A DNA stretch of 14,388 nt, from positions 1 to 14,388 of the forward strand of contig NZ_SVCB01000018.1 in assembly GCF_015058545.1 (NCBI RefSeq), in the 5' to 3' direction. Below are positions 1 through 7,132 of the stretch, one piece after another. Made by a program: the position numbers and the translations under genes. Numbering within the stretch: position 1 is the first letter of the stretch; every line of letters begins with the position of its first letter. Origin of the DNA: Veillonella sp. Its GTDB lineage: Bacteria; Bacillota; Negativicutes; Veillonellales; Veillonellaceae. The notes below the pieces were generated by a model, which did not search any database, was not told the origin of the DNA, and worked only from the letters and a program-made list of their open reading frames with translations.

Positions 1-5
1 CGTTT

Positions 6-24
6 CTCTTTAGCGCCCCAAAAT
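6..24. repeat. 19-bp repeat, left copy of a long-range inverted pair
   Basis: This stretch (CTCTTTAGCGCCCCAAAAT) is perfectly reverse-complementary to 14349-14367 at the other end of the window. The match stops exactly at 19 bp on both sides. It lies outside any gene, next to an AT-rich tract ending in a T-run (41-47). Read on the minus strand it follows a TATAAT (32 to 27), so it could sit near the 5' end of a leftward transcript. Its function is unknown. Confidence 0.75.
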
Positions 25-158
25 AAATTATAGAACCTTATTTTTTTATCTTGAATTAGGTAATAGAGAACCGTTTTTGCGGCCGACAATTATAAATTTA
101 AGGTCAAATAATCCTCAAATTAAGGAGAGATACTCCCAAATAAAAAGAGGATATAGGG

Positions 159-164
159 TATAAT
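159..164 (+). promoter_or_regulatory. Putative -10 box of the rarA promoter
   Basis: A perfect TATAAT lies inside the 11-mer GGTATAATAAA (157-167), which occurs again upstream of ftsK (1657-1667). No good -35 hexamer is visible 16-18 nt upstream. If used, transcription would start near 170 and give a leader of about 160 nt before rarA. The assignment is inferred from box identity and position only. Confidence 0.42.
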
Positions 165-175
165 AAATATAAGTG

Positions 176-210
176 CAAAGTAAGACGTTACATATTGTCT
201 TTACACTTTG
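176..210 (+). other. Bulged hairpin at the predicted 5' end of the rarA leader
   Basis: CAAAGTAAGAC (176-186) pairs with GTCTT (197-201) and ACTTTG (205-210), leaving a 3-nt bulge (202-204) and a 10-nt loop. This gives 11 base pairs. It starts a few bases after the likely transcription start and has no T-tract, so it is not an intrinsic terminator. It could protect the 5' end or be a regulatory leader element. Confidence 0.4.
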
Positions 211-231
211 AACGGAAGCTTTTAACGGTAC

Positions 232-306
232 ATTTGAATAGGCAGTAATAGAAGGTAAGCCTTTAAATGTAAATTTGAATAGGCAGTTATACAAGATAAG
301 CCTTTA
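232..306 (+). repeat. Two tandem 34-nt repeats in the rarA leader
   Basis: Copies at 232-265 and 273-306 are identical at 31 of 34 positions and are spaced 41 nt apart. Both begin ATTTGAATAGGCAGT and end TAAGCCTTTA. Each contains AGGC and GCCT arms; in the second copy TTAT (287-290) can also pair with ATAA (296-299) around the loop ACAAG, with an AG bulge. A shorter degenerate relative, CTTTGAACGGAAGCTTTTA, precedes them at 206-224. All frames contain stops, so the repeats are non-coding. They end 24 nt before the rarA start, just upstream of its ribosome binding site. Confidence 0.75.
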
Positions 307-330
307 GCATATATTTTAGGAGAGGAATTT

Positions 331-1647
331 ATGGACAGTTTATTTGCTGAATATGAACCGAAACGGTTTGAACCGTTGGCCGTGAGACTGCGTCCTACCT
401 CATTGGATCACTTTTACGGACAGGAAAAAGCAGTGGGGAAGGGCAGTTTTTTACGGGCTATGATAGAGCGCGATACAATTCCGTCTTTGCTGTTTTACGG
501 GCCTTCCGGCACCGGTAAGACTACCTTGGCCGGTATTATAGCCGCTATGACCCATAGTCAATTTGTGGTTTTGAACGCTACCAATGCGGGCATTGGTGAG
601 TTGCGTGCCATAATCGAAAAAGCGCGCAAAACGATTCAGAATTTGCAACAGCGTACGATTTTATTCCTCGATGAAATTCATCGCTTTAACAAGAGTCAGC
701 AGGATGTGCTTTTACCATGTGTAGAAGACGGGACTATTATATTAATCGGCGCTACCACGGAAAATCCGTTTTTTGAAGTAAACCGACCACTTTTATCGCG
801 TTTGCGTTTGATTACCTTGGAAACATTGACACCGGATGCGATCGTAAAAGTATTGCAACGGGCACTTACCGATGAAGATAAGGGCCTTGGTAAGCAACAA
901 CTTAAAGCAGAAGAATCCGTACTGCGTGAAGTGGGCATGTTTGTAAACGGTGATGCCCGTATGGCCCTTAATATTTTAGAACAGGCCGCCGCCATGGTTG
1001 AAAACGGCGGTGAATTGACTTTGGAAATTTTAGAGCGCGTAGTGGGGCGCCGCATTTACAGTTATGATAAAAAGGGCGATAACCACTATGATACGATTTC
1101 CGCTTTTATTAAAAGTATGCGCGGTTCCGACCCGCAGGCAGCAGTATATTATTTGGCGCGCATGATTGAAGCGGGGGAAGATCCTAATTTCATTGCCCGG
1201 CGCATTGTAATTTGTGCGGCTGAAGATGTGGGTCTCGCCGATCCGCAGGCTCTGGTAATAGCGAATGCAGCGGCTCAGGCGGCGCATTTAGTGGGATTTC
1301 CGGAAGCACGTATCATTTTGTCCGAAGCCGTTTTATATGTAGCCTTAGCGCCTAAGAGCAATAGTGCGTATATGGCTGTTGACGCGGCTATTCAGGATGT
1401 ACGTCATTACGAACATGGGGAAGTGCCGCAGCATTTGCGGGACGCTCATTACAGCGGCGCAGCTAAATTAGGACATGGCGTGACCTATAAATATGCCCAT
1501 AATTATCCGAACGGGTATGTGAAGCAGCAATACTTGCCGACCCCGTTGGTGGGACGCACCTATTATGAAGGCATTGAGCGCGGCAAAGAAAAAGAATTAC
1601 TGACTCTTTGGAACGAACGTACAAGCGGTAAAACTTCTAAAAAGTAG
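331..1647 (+). CDS. rarA: RarA/MgsA replication-associated recombination AAA+ ATPase
   Basis: RarA (MgsA in E. coli, Mgs1/WRNIP1 in eukaryotes) is a clamp-loader-like AAA+ ATPase that acts at stalled replication forks and gaps with single-stranded DNA-binding protein. The 438-residue length is normal for the family. The N-terminal LAVRLRPTSLDHFYGQ is the family signature. The Walker A motif is GPSGTGKT (57-64). Walker B is FLDEIHRF, with D114 and E115. Sensor 1 is the GATTENP stretch near 137-143, followed by SRL as the arginine-finger region. The C-terminal half carries the conserved tetramerisation part (PQAAVYYLARMIEAGEDP, then a YKYAHNYPNGYVKQQYLP end). The ATG start follows AGGAGAGG (318-325). 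The gene has its own non-coding leader with tandem repeats, and is separated from ftsK by 78 nt containing a promoter-like box. No key residue is missing. Confidence 0.96.
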   Translation: MDSLFAEYEPKRFEPLAVRLRPTSLDHFYGQEKAVGKGSFLRAMIERDTIPSLLFYGPSGTGKTTLAGIIAAMTHSQFVVLNATNAGIGELRAIIEKARKTIQNLQQRTILFLDEIHRFNKSQQDVLLPCVEDGTIILIGATTENPFFEVNRPLLSRLRLITLETLTPDAIVKVLQRALTDEDKGLGKQQLKAEESVLREVGMFVNGDARMALNILEQAAAMVENGGELTLEILERVVGRRIYSYDKKGDNHYDTISAFIKSMRGSDPQAAVYYLARMIEAGEDPNFIARRIVICAAEDVGLADPQALVIANAAAQAAHLVGFPEARIILSEAVLYVALAPKSNSAYMAVDAAIQDVRHYEHGEVPQHLRDAHYSGAAKLGHGVTYKYAHNYPNGYVKQQYLPTPLVGRTYYEGIERGKEKELLTLWNERTSGKTSKK

Positions 1648-1655
1648 TCAATCTG

Positions 1656-1664
1656 TGGTATAAT
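1656..1664 (+). promoter_or_regulatory. Putative extended -10 promoter of ftsK
   Basis: TGGTATAAT matches the extended -10 form TGnTATAAT. It starts 9 nt after the rarA stop codon and shares the 11-mer GGTATAATAAA with the box upstream of rarA. No strong -35 is visible, which is acceptable for an extended -10 promoter. It would give ftsK a leader of about 55 nt, so ftsK may be transcribed both from here and by read-through from rarA. Confidence 0.5.
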
Positions 1665-1725
1665 AAAATGCTAACGAGTTTATAGTTTAATCGGATTGAT
1701 ATGTATAGAGGTGTGTAGATAGATT

Positions 1726-4545
1726 ATGGCGGAACAAAAGAAGGAGCGAGCGAAGGCGGCGCCGCGTAAAACGGCAACAAAGCGCAAGACGACCACTTCC
1801 TCGCGAACTGTTAAAACGAATAAAAGCGATAAGGCCCCTAAAATTCGTAAAGAAGTGCGAGGCCTTTTTACCATGCTCTTTGCAGTGGTAGCCTTGCTGG
1901 GGATATTTAACATTACATCCGGTACGGTAGTTGATATAATAGCCGGTATTTTTAAATACGGTTTCGGTATTGGCGGTTTGATTCCTTGCCTCTATGTAGG
2001 TTATGTGGGCTGGCGTATTTTGTATGCCGACAAAGGCTTTTCAATCACCCGTCGGGGGCTTTTGTTGAGCTTGGTATACTTGTTTGCCATTACGTTTGTA
2101 ACCCTTCTTATGGCCGGCAATGGGGAAGAATTAATGACCACTAAAGTTGCTACTCAAGGTGGCGTCTTAGGCGGTATGATAGCCAGCCTGCTACGCGGTT
2201 TGCTTGGCAATGTGGGGGCCATCCTGGTGACTATCGTTGTGGAATTAGGTTTAATCCTATTGATTTATCAGATTTCCTTGCGTACCGGTCTTCATAAGGC
2301 CAAGGCTAAAACCGATGTAGGGTTGGAAAAAGCACGCGTGCTTACGGAAGAAACCGTGCAGCATGCGAAAGAACGCTATGCGGATTGGAAAGAAGAACAA
2401 GCTGAAAAACGCCGCATTTATAATCAAGAAAAAGATACGCGTTTTTCACCGAGTGCGGCTGTAGAAGTACTGACCAATGCAGCACAAGTATCGGCTGAAG
2501 CTAAGGCTAAAGCGCAGGAAGAAGCGGCCCGTATAGCGGCCGAAGAACAGCGGGCGGCAGCGGAGGCTGAGGCGCATACCAATCATGTGGCAATGGGAGA
2601 ACAAGTAGATCTTACTAAAGCGCAGGCTGAACGTATTGATGCGGCCCAAGCCGAAGCGGCTGAATTCTATGCCATTGTTGCCTCTGAGGCAAGCGGTACT
2701 AACGTAGCTACTAATTATAATGAACCTGCTTCAAATGACGAAGACGATGAATTGGAAGTGCCGCCGTTTTTACGCGGTCGCGGCGCCGGTACAACGCCGA
2801 CTACGACAATAACGAGTGGGGCTACAAGTACTGCGGTTGCCGCCGATACGGCTATGCCTATGGAGGCTAATCCGGCTACCGTTGGTGTAGCAACTGTCGG
2901 TGATGAAGCTTCCGGGACGGTAGCAACTGATTTAACTGAAGCGGTTGCCGTAGCTGCTGATGCCAGTACAATTAACAATACAGAATCTGAGTCGGACGTA
3001 ATTCCGGTAGCTGCCGACACCTTGGCTACCTCTAATATGCAACCGGTACCGACGTTAAAAGGTACGGAAGAAGATACGGCGGCAGTGGCCGTTACTGTTG
3101 ACGGTAAACCGAAACCGCGTCGCATTGAATTGCCGTATCATTTCCCGCCATTGGCGATGCTTGCCAAAGGTCAGCCTAATCAGGTGACCAGTCAAGAAGT
3201 TACTCATAATGTAACGGTATTGGAAGAAACATTAAAAAGCTTCGGCGTAATAGCCCATGTAGTAAATGCCACACAGGGACCGACGGTAACCCGCTATGAA
3301 TTGGAACCGGCGCCGGGCACTAAAGTAAGCAAGATTTTGAACCTTACCGATGACCTTAAGATGGCATTGGCGGCTATTGATATTCGTATTGAAGCGCCAA
3401 TTCCGGGGAAATCGGCAGTGGGTATCGAAGTACCGAATAAAAATACCTCGGCCGTTCATTTGCGTGACGTATTGGAATCTGAGAAATTCCAAAAAGCACG
3501 AGGCGGTATTCCGGTAGGCCTCGGCAAAGACATTGCCGGCGAAGCGGTTATTACCGACCTTGCGAAGATGCCGCATTTATTGGTGGCCGGTTCTACCGGT
3601 TCCGGTAAATCCGTCTGTGTAAATACGCTGATTTCCAGTATTTTGTTCAGCCGTAAACCTAGCGAAGTACAGTTGATTTTAGTGGATCCGAAGATGGTAG
3701 AATTATCCGTTTATAACGGGATTCCTCATTTAAAAGTGCCGGTTGTGACGGATATGAAAAAAGCGGCCGCCGTATTACGCTGGGCTGTTCGTGAAATGGA
3801 AGCCCGTTATCTCACCATGGCTACGTCCGGGGTGCGTAATATTAGCGGTTATAATGAACAATATCCGGAATCGGCTATGCCGCTTATTTTGATTATTATC
3901 GACGAATTGGCAGACCTTATGTTGGTAGCGCCGGATGTGGAAGAATCCATTAACCGTTTGGCCGCTAAAGCGCGTGCCGCCGGTATCCATATGGTATTGG
4001 CAACGCAGCGTCCATCGGTCAACGTTATTACCGGTACCATTAAGGCCAATGTACCGAGTCGTATTTCCTTTGCCGTGGCAACGCAGATTGACTCCCGTAC
4101 CATTCTGGATATGGCAGGGGCTGAAAAACTCCTCGGTAAAGGGGATATGCTCTTTAATCCAATCGGAGCTAGCAAGCCGATTCGTATTCAAGGGGCCTTC
4201 ATTTCCGATGAAGAAGTGGAAGAATTGGTGGCCTTTGTTAAACAACAGGGTCGACCTGATTATGACGAATCCATAACGGAAGAAGCGGAACAAAGCACTT
4301 CGGAAGAAGCGGCCGCACCGGCGGAAGAGCGGGATGAACTCTTAGAACGGGCGATTGAGCGCGTTATGAGTGAAGGTCAGGCGTCTACGTCCATGTTGCA
4401 ACGTCGCTTCCGAATCGGTTATTCCAGGGCGGCCCGCTTAGTGGATACGATGGAAGAAATGAAAATCATCGGGCCTGCTAACGGCAGTAAACCGCGCGAT
4501 ATTTTAATGACGCCGGAAGAAGTGAAAACGCGTTATTTCTCATAG
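1726..4545 (+). CDS. ftsK: FtsK/SpoIIIE-family DNA translocase
   Basis: This is a septum-anchored hexameric DNA pump that clears chromosomes during division. The 939-residue protein opens with a Lys/Arg/Thr-rich cytosolic tail (1-45). About four membrane segments follow between residues 46 and 175. Next is a coiled, Ala/Glu-rich then Ala/Thr/Val-rich linker to about residue 460. The motor domain carries Walker A GSTGSGKS (622-629, K628) and Walker B LILIIIDELADL (D726, E727). A C-terminal winged-helix gamma domain (about 865-930, LLERAIERVM...RRFRIGYSRAARLVDTM) reads polar DNA motifs. SpoIIIE of Bacillus is about 790 residues; the excess here is the linker. The ATG start has a modest upstream GAGGTG (1708-1713) at a longish 12-nt spacing. 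It is followed after 77 nt by a RodZ-type gene, echoing the Bacillus spoIIIE-ymfM neighbourhood. The motor and gamma domain are intact. Confidence 0.97.
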   Translation: MAEQKKERAKAAPRKTATKRKTTTSSRTVKTNKSDKAPKIRKEVRGLFTMLFAVVALLGIFNITSGTVVDIIAGIFKYGFGIGGLIPCLYVGYVGWRILYADKGFSITRRGLLLSLVYLFAITFVTLLMAGNGEELMTTKVATQGGVLGGMIASLLRGLLGNVGAILVTIVVELGLILLIYQISLRTGLHKAKAKTDVGLEKARVLTEETVQHAKERYADWKEEQAEKRRIYNQEKDTRFSPSAAVEVLTNAAQVSAEAKAKAQEEAARIAAEEQRAAAEAEAHTNHVAMGEQVDLTKAQAERIDAAQAEAAEFYAIVASEASGTNVATNYNEPASNDEDDELEVPPFLRGRGAGTTPTTTITSGATSTAVAADTAMPMEANPATVGVATVGDEASGTVATDLTEAVAVAADASTINNTESESDVIPVAADTLATSNMQPVPTLKGTEEDTAAVAVTVDGKPKPRRIELPYHFPPLAMLAKGQPNQVTSQEVTHNVTVLEETLKSFGVIAHVVNATQGPTVTRYELEPAPGTKVSKILNLTDDLKMALAAIDIRIEAPIPGKSAVGIEVPNKNTSAVHLRDVLESEKFQKARGGIPVGLGKDIAGEAVITDLAKMPHLLVAGSTGSGKSVCVNTLISSILFSRKPSEVQLILVDPKMVELSVYNGIPHLKVPVVTDMKKAAAVLRWAVREMEARYLTMATSGVRNISGYNEQYPESAMPLILIIIDELADLMLVAPDVEESINRLAAKARAAGIHMVLATQRPSVNVITGTIKANVPSRISFAVATQIDSRTILDMAGAEKLLGKGDMLFNPIGASKPIRIQGAFISDEEVEELVAFVKQQGRPDYDESITEEAEQSTSEEAAAPAEERDELLERAIERVMSEGQASTSMLQRRFRIGYSRAARLVDTMEEMKIIGPANGSKPRDILMTPEEVKTRYFS

Positions 4546-4610
4546 GATTTATGAGTAAAAAACCAGAAGCATTGGAAGAATTAGAAAGTTAAAATGATGT
4601 TAGAATTTAA

Positions 4611-4616
4611 AGGAGG
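4611..4616 (+). promoter_or_regulatory. Strong Shine-Dalgarno that fixes the TTG start of the RodZ-type gene
   Basis: AGGAGG stands 6 nt before the TTG at 4623. The first 40 codons of the helix-turn-helix domain have no ATG, and the domain needs the residues right after the TTG, so this site decides the start. Confidence 0.75.
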
Positions 4617-4622
4617 CCGAAC

Positions 4623-5072
4623 TTGTCAACGATAGGCGAAGAATTACGTCGAGAACGCACACGGCGAGGTCTGACTATTAAAGATATTGAACAGGCCTTA
4701 CACATCCGCTCCGCGTATTTGGAAGCGATTGAAGAGGACAATTATAAGATTATCCCCGGTGATGTGTATGTAAAAGGCTTTATCGGCAATTATGCGGATT
4801 TAATGGGCCTTGAACGGCATCGCATGATTGATCGTTATAAAAGTTTAATCGGTGAGCCCTTGGGTGTACCTTTGCGGCGAGTAAAACCGCGTAAACTTGT
4901 TCATCATGAAGATGTTGAACGGGAAGTGGACATTGTAGTACCTCATTCCAAGCGCTTGAGCTATACGTCACGGCAGCAACGTCGTCAGAAGACGCTGGCT
5001 CAGGAGCGCTTAGCAGTATCTGTTATTGTCATTTGTATAGTTGTATTTTTAGGCTGGTTATTTTTTGTGTAA
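4623..5072 (+). CDS. RodZ-type helix-turn-helix single-pass membrane protein (short form)
   Basis: This 149-residue protein has an N-terminal RodZ/YmfM-type helix-turn-helix (about 3-75: IGEELRRERTRRGLTIKDIEQAL, then DVYVKGFIGNYADLMGL). A strongly basic linker follows (RRVKPRKL; RQQRRQKT). One C-terminal membrane helix (about 129-147) is followed only by FV before the stop. Full-length RodZ joins MreB to the peptidoglycan machinery and carries an extracytoplasmic domain after the membrane helix; that domain is absent here. The start is a TTG: AGGAGG (4611-4616) lies 6 nt upstream at ideal spacing, and the next residues STIGEELRRER fit the family N-terminus. The gene lies between ftsK and the YgiQ-family gene, the usual Firmicute position of ymfM. 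A role in cell shape is inferred from family and context. A simple membrane-tethered DNA-binding protein is the alternative. Confidence 0.8.
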   Translation: MSTIGEELRRERTRRGLTIKDIEQALHIRSAYLEAIEEDNYKIIPGDVYVKGFIGNYADLMGLERHRMIDRYKSLIGEPLGVPLRRVKPRKLVHHEDVEREVDIVVPHSKRLSYTSRQQRRQKTLAQERLAVSVIVICIVVFLGWLFFV

Positions 5073-5101
5073 ATATAGTATAAATTAAGGAGATATGTGT
5101 A

Positions 5102-7111
5102 GTGAGCGACTTTTTAATTACGGAACGGGCGGAGATGGAAGCACGCGGTTGGGCTGAACTCGATTTCGTGTTGATTACCGGTGATGCCTATGTGGATCAC
5201 CCCTCTTTTGCCGGTAGTGTGATTGGCCGACTGTTGGAGCACCACGGTTATCGGGTGGGGCTCATTGCACAGCCCGACTGGCAAGATGTAAATGCCTTCA
5301 AAGTGCTGGGCAAACCTCGATTGGCTTCGTTGGTAACAGCCGGTAATCTTGATTCTATGCTTAATAAATTTACGGCGGCTAAAAAATTCCGCCACAATGA
5401 TGATTATTCACCGGGCGGTGAAAGCGGTCATCGACCGGATCGGGCAACGCTGGTATATGCGAACCGCATGCGTGAAGCATTCCGTGATGTGCCCGTAATC
5501 ATCGGTGGGATTGAAGCGAGCTTGCGCCGTTTTGCCCATTATGACTATTGGTCTGATACCGTGCGCCGGTCCTTATTGGTGGACAGTAAGGCGGACGTGC
5601 TCATCTACGGTATGGGTGAAAAACAGATTTTAGAATTGGCGAGAGCCTTGGATGAAAATCGTTTGACAGAGCAATTACCGACAATTAAAGGTATTTGCTA
5701 CATGTCAAAGACCTTGCCGGAAGGAAAAATCAAGGAATGTCCGTCTTATGAAATAGTGAAAGAAGATAAGAAGCAATTTGCCGAAGCTTTTTGCATTCAA
5801 TATTATGAACAAGATCCGTTTATCGGCAAAACCGTGGCTCAGCTTCACGGAGACCGTTATGTGATTCAAAATAGTCCCGCTTTGCCGTTGACCCAGGCTG
5901 AAATGGACGAAGTTTACAGCTTGCCGTTCACGCGGCGCTGGCATCCTCGTTATGATGCGAAGGGCGGTGTGCCGGCACTTAGGGAAGTGCAGTTTAGTCT
6001 GGTAAGCCATCGCGGCTGTTTCGGCAGCTGCTCCTTCTGTGCCATTACGAGCCATCAGGGACGCATTATTCAGAACCGTAGTCATGAATCACTCATCGCT
6101 GAAGCGGAACGGATGATAGCCATGCCTGATTTTAAGGGCTATATTCATGACGTAGGTGGTCCGACGGCGAATTTCCGCCACACCGCTTGTGAGAAGCAGG
6201 GAACTAAAGGTGCGTGCCCCGGTAAGAACTGTGCAGCTCCTCATGCCTGTGAAAATCTCGATACCAGTCATGATGATTATTTAGCAATATTGCGTAAATT
6301 GCGTAAGCTCAAAGGTGTTAAGAAGGTCTTTGTGCGCTCCGGTTTGCGCTATGACTATGTATTGGAAGATAATAACCGCGAATTTGTGAAAGAATTATGC
6401 GAGCATCATGTAAGCGGCCAGCTGAAAGTGGCACCGGAACATGTGTCGGAAGCGGTTACGGAAATCATGGGGAAAGCAGATAAAAATGTTTTTCTTAAAT
6501 TTAAAGATTGGTTTGAAACGGCTAATCGCCAATTAGGTAAGAAACAATTCTTAGTTCCTTACTTTATGAGTTCTCATCCCGGCTGTACCTTGTCTGACGC
6601 CGTTGAACTGGCGGAGTTTTTACGGGATCAGAAGATGACGCCGGAACAGGTGCAGGACTTTATTCCTACGCCGGGCAGTTTATCCACAGCCATGTATTAT
6701 ACGGGGATTAATCCGCTCACCGGCGAAGAGGTCTATGTGGCCAAAAAAGGGCGCGACAAAGCGATGCAACGGGCACTTATGCAATATAAGAATCCCGATA
6801 ACTATGATTTAGTACGCGAAGCCTTGGTAAAGGCAGGGCGTACCGATTTAATCGGCTTCGGACCTTTGTGCTTAATTCCGCCTCGTCCAATCGGACGTAA
6901 CAAGGCCGGTAATCAACATAAAAAACAGGCCGGTAATCAGGCTGATAATCAGCATAGAAAGCAGGCCGGTAATCAACCGTCAAATCGACGGACTCAAGGT
7001 GGTCGGTCCGGGTCCGGCAGAAGTCAGGGGCCAAAGTCGAACGACCGTGGCAAAATCAGTATAAGTAAACAGTCAAAACGAGGTGCTTTGGCTGGCAATA
7101 GACGACCTTAG
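5102..7111 (+). CDS. ygiQ: YgiQ-family radical SAM protein
   Basis: This 669-residue protein belongs to the YgiQ (UPF0313) family of radical SAM enzymes, whose substrate is not established. The N-terminal domain (about 5-285) has the family segments GDAYVDHPSFAGSVIGRLLE, NRMREAFRDVPVIIGGIEASLRR and HYDYWSD. The [4Fe-4S] cluster motif is C306-F-G-S-C310-S-F-C313. Family-specific cysteines follow in KGACPGKNCAAPHAC. The C-terminal part contains VQDFIPTPGSLSTAMYYTG and ends around residue 600. A basic, Gln/Asn-rich tail of about 65 residues comes next, with repeated AGNQ units; it looks disordered. The start is GTG, with AAGGAG (5087-5092) 9 nt upstream. The gene follows the RodZ-type gene by 29 nt and precedes the solute-binding protein gene by about 20 nt, so it is probably in one operon with them. 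Family assignment is firm; the reaction is unknown. Confidence 0.94.
   Translation: MSDFLITERAEMEARGWAELDFVLITGDAYVDHPSFAGSVIGRLLEHHGYRVGLIAQPDWQDVNAFKVLGKPRLASLVTAGNLDSMLNKFTAAKKFRHNDDYSPGGESGHRPDRATLVYANRMREAFRDVPVIIGGIEASLRRFAHYDYWSDTVRRSLLVDSKADVLIYGMGEKQILELARALDENRLTEQLPTIKGICYMSKTLPEGKIKECPSYEIVKEDKKQFAEAFCIQYYEQDPFIGKTVAQLHGDRYVIQNSPALPLTQAEMDEVYSLPFTRRWHPRYDAKGGVPALREVQFSLVSHRGCFGSCSFCAITSHQGRIIQNRSHESLIAEAERMIAMPDFKGYIHDVGGPTANFRHTACEKQGTKGACPGKNCAAPHACENLDTSHDDYLAILRKLRKLKGVKKVFVRSGLRYDYVLEDNNREFVKELCEHHVSGQLKVAPEHVSEAVTEIMGKADKNVFLKFKDWFETANRQLGKKQFLVPYFMSSHPGCTLSDAVELAEFLRDQKMTPEQVQDFIPTPGSLSTAMYYTGINPLTGEEVYVAKKGRDKAMQRALMQYKNPDNYDLVREALVKAGRTDLIGFGPLCLIPPRPIGRNKAGNQHKKQAGNQADNQHRKQAGNQPSNRRTQGGRSGSGRSQGPKSNDRGKISISKQSKRGALAGNRRP
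6904..6975 (+). repeat. Short in-gene repeats encoding the AGNQ tail of the YgiQ-family protein
   Basis: The 12-mer GGCCGGTAATCA occurs three times (6904-6915, 6928-6939, 6964-6975), with a degenerate AATCAGGCTGATAATCAGCA block between. It encodes repeated AGNQ units separated by HKKQ or HRKQ. The pattern suggests expansion by slippage or unequal recombination in a poorly constrained tail. Confidence 0.8.
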
Positions 7112-7122
7112 TGTGTCATAAT

Positions 7123-7127
7123 GGAGG
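7123..7127 (+). promoter_or_regulatory. Shine-Dalgarno selecting the start of the solute-binding protein
   Basis: GGAGG lies 5 nt before ATG 7133 and 11 nt before ATG 7139. The upstream in-frame ATG at 7121 overlaps this site and has no ribosome binding site of its own, so 7133 is the better start. Confidence 0.6.
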
Positions 7128-7132
7128 CGGGC

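Noticed and set aside
1..330. Possible 6S RNA upstream of rarA
   Set aside because: 6S RNA lies near rarA in some Firmicutes, but this stretch lacks a long paired rod with a central bubble; it shows direct repeats and short hairpins instead.
2715..3125. Minus-strand open frame of 136 codons inside the ftsK linker
   Set aside because: The Ala/Val/Ser-rich product is the expected mirror of an Ala/Thr-rich coding repeat; no start signal supports it.
3935..4276. Second + strand frame (113 codons) inside ftsK
   Set aside because: It overlaps invariant motor-domain sequence in another frame and has no ribosome binding site.
3775..4293. Long minus-strand open frame (172 codons) inside ftsK
   Set aside because: It is antisense to the conserved FtsK motor domain, has no ribosome binding site and yields a Cys/His/Arg-rich, non-protein-like translation.
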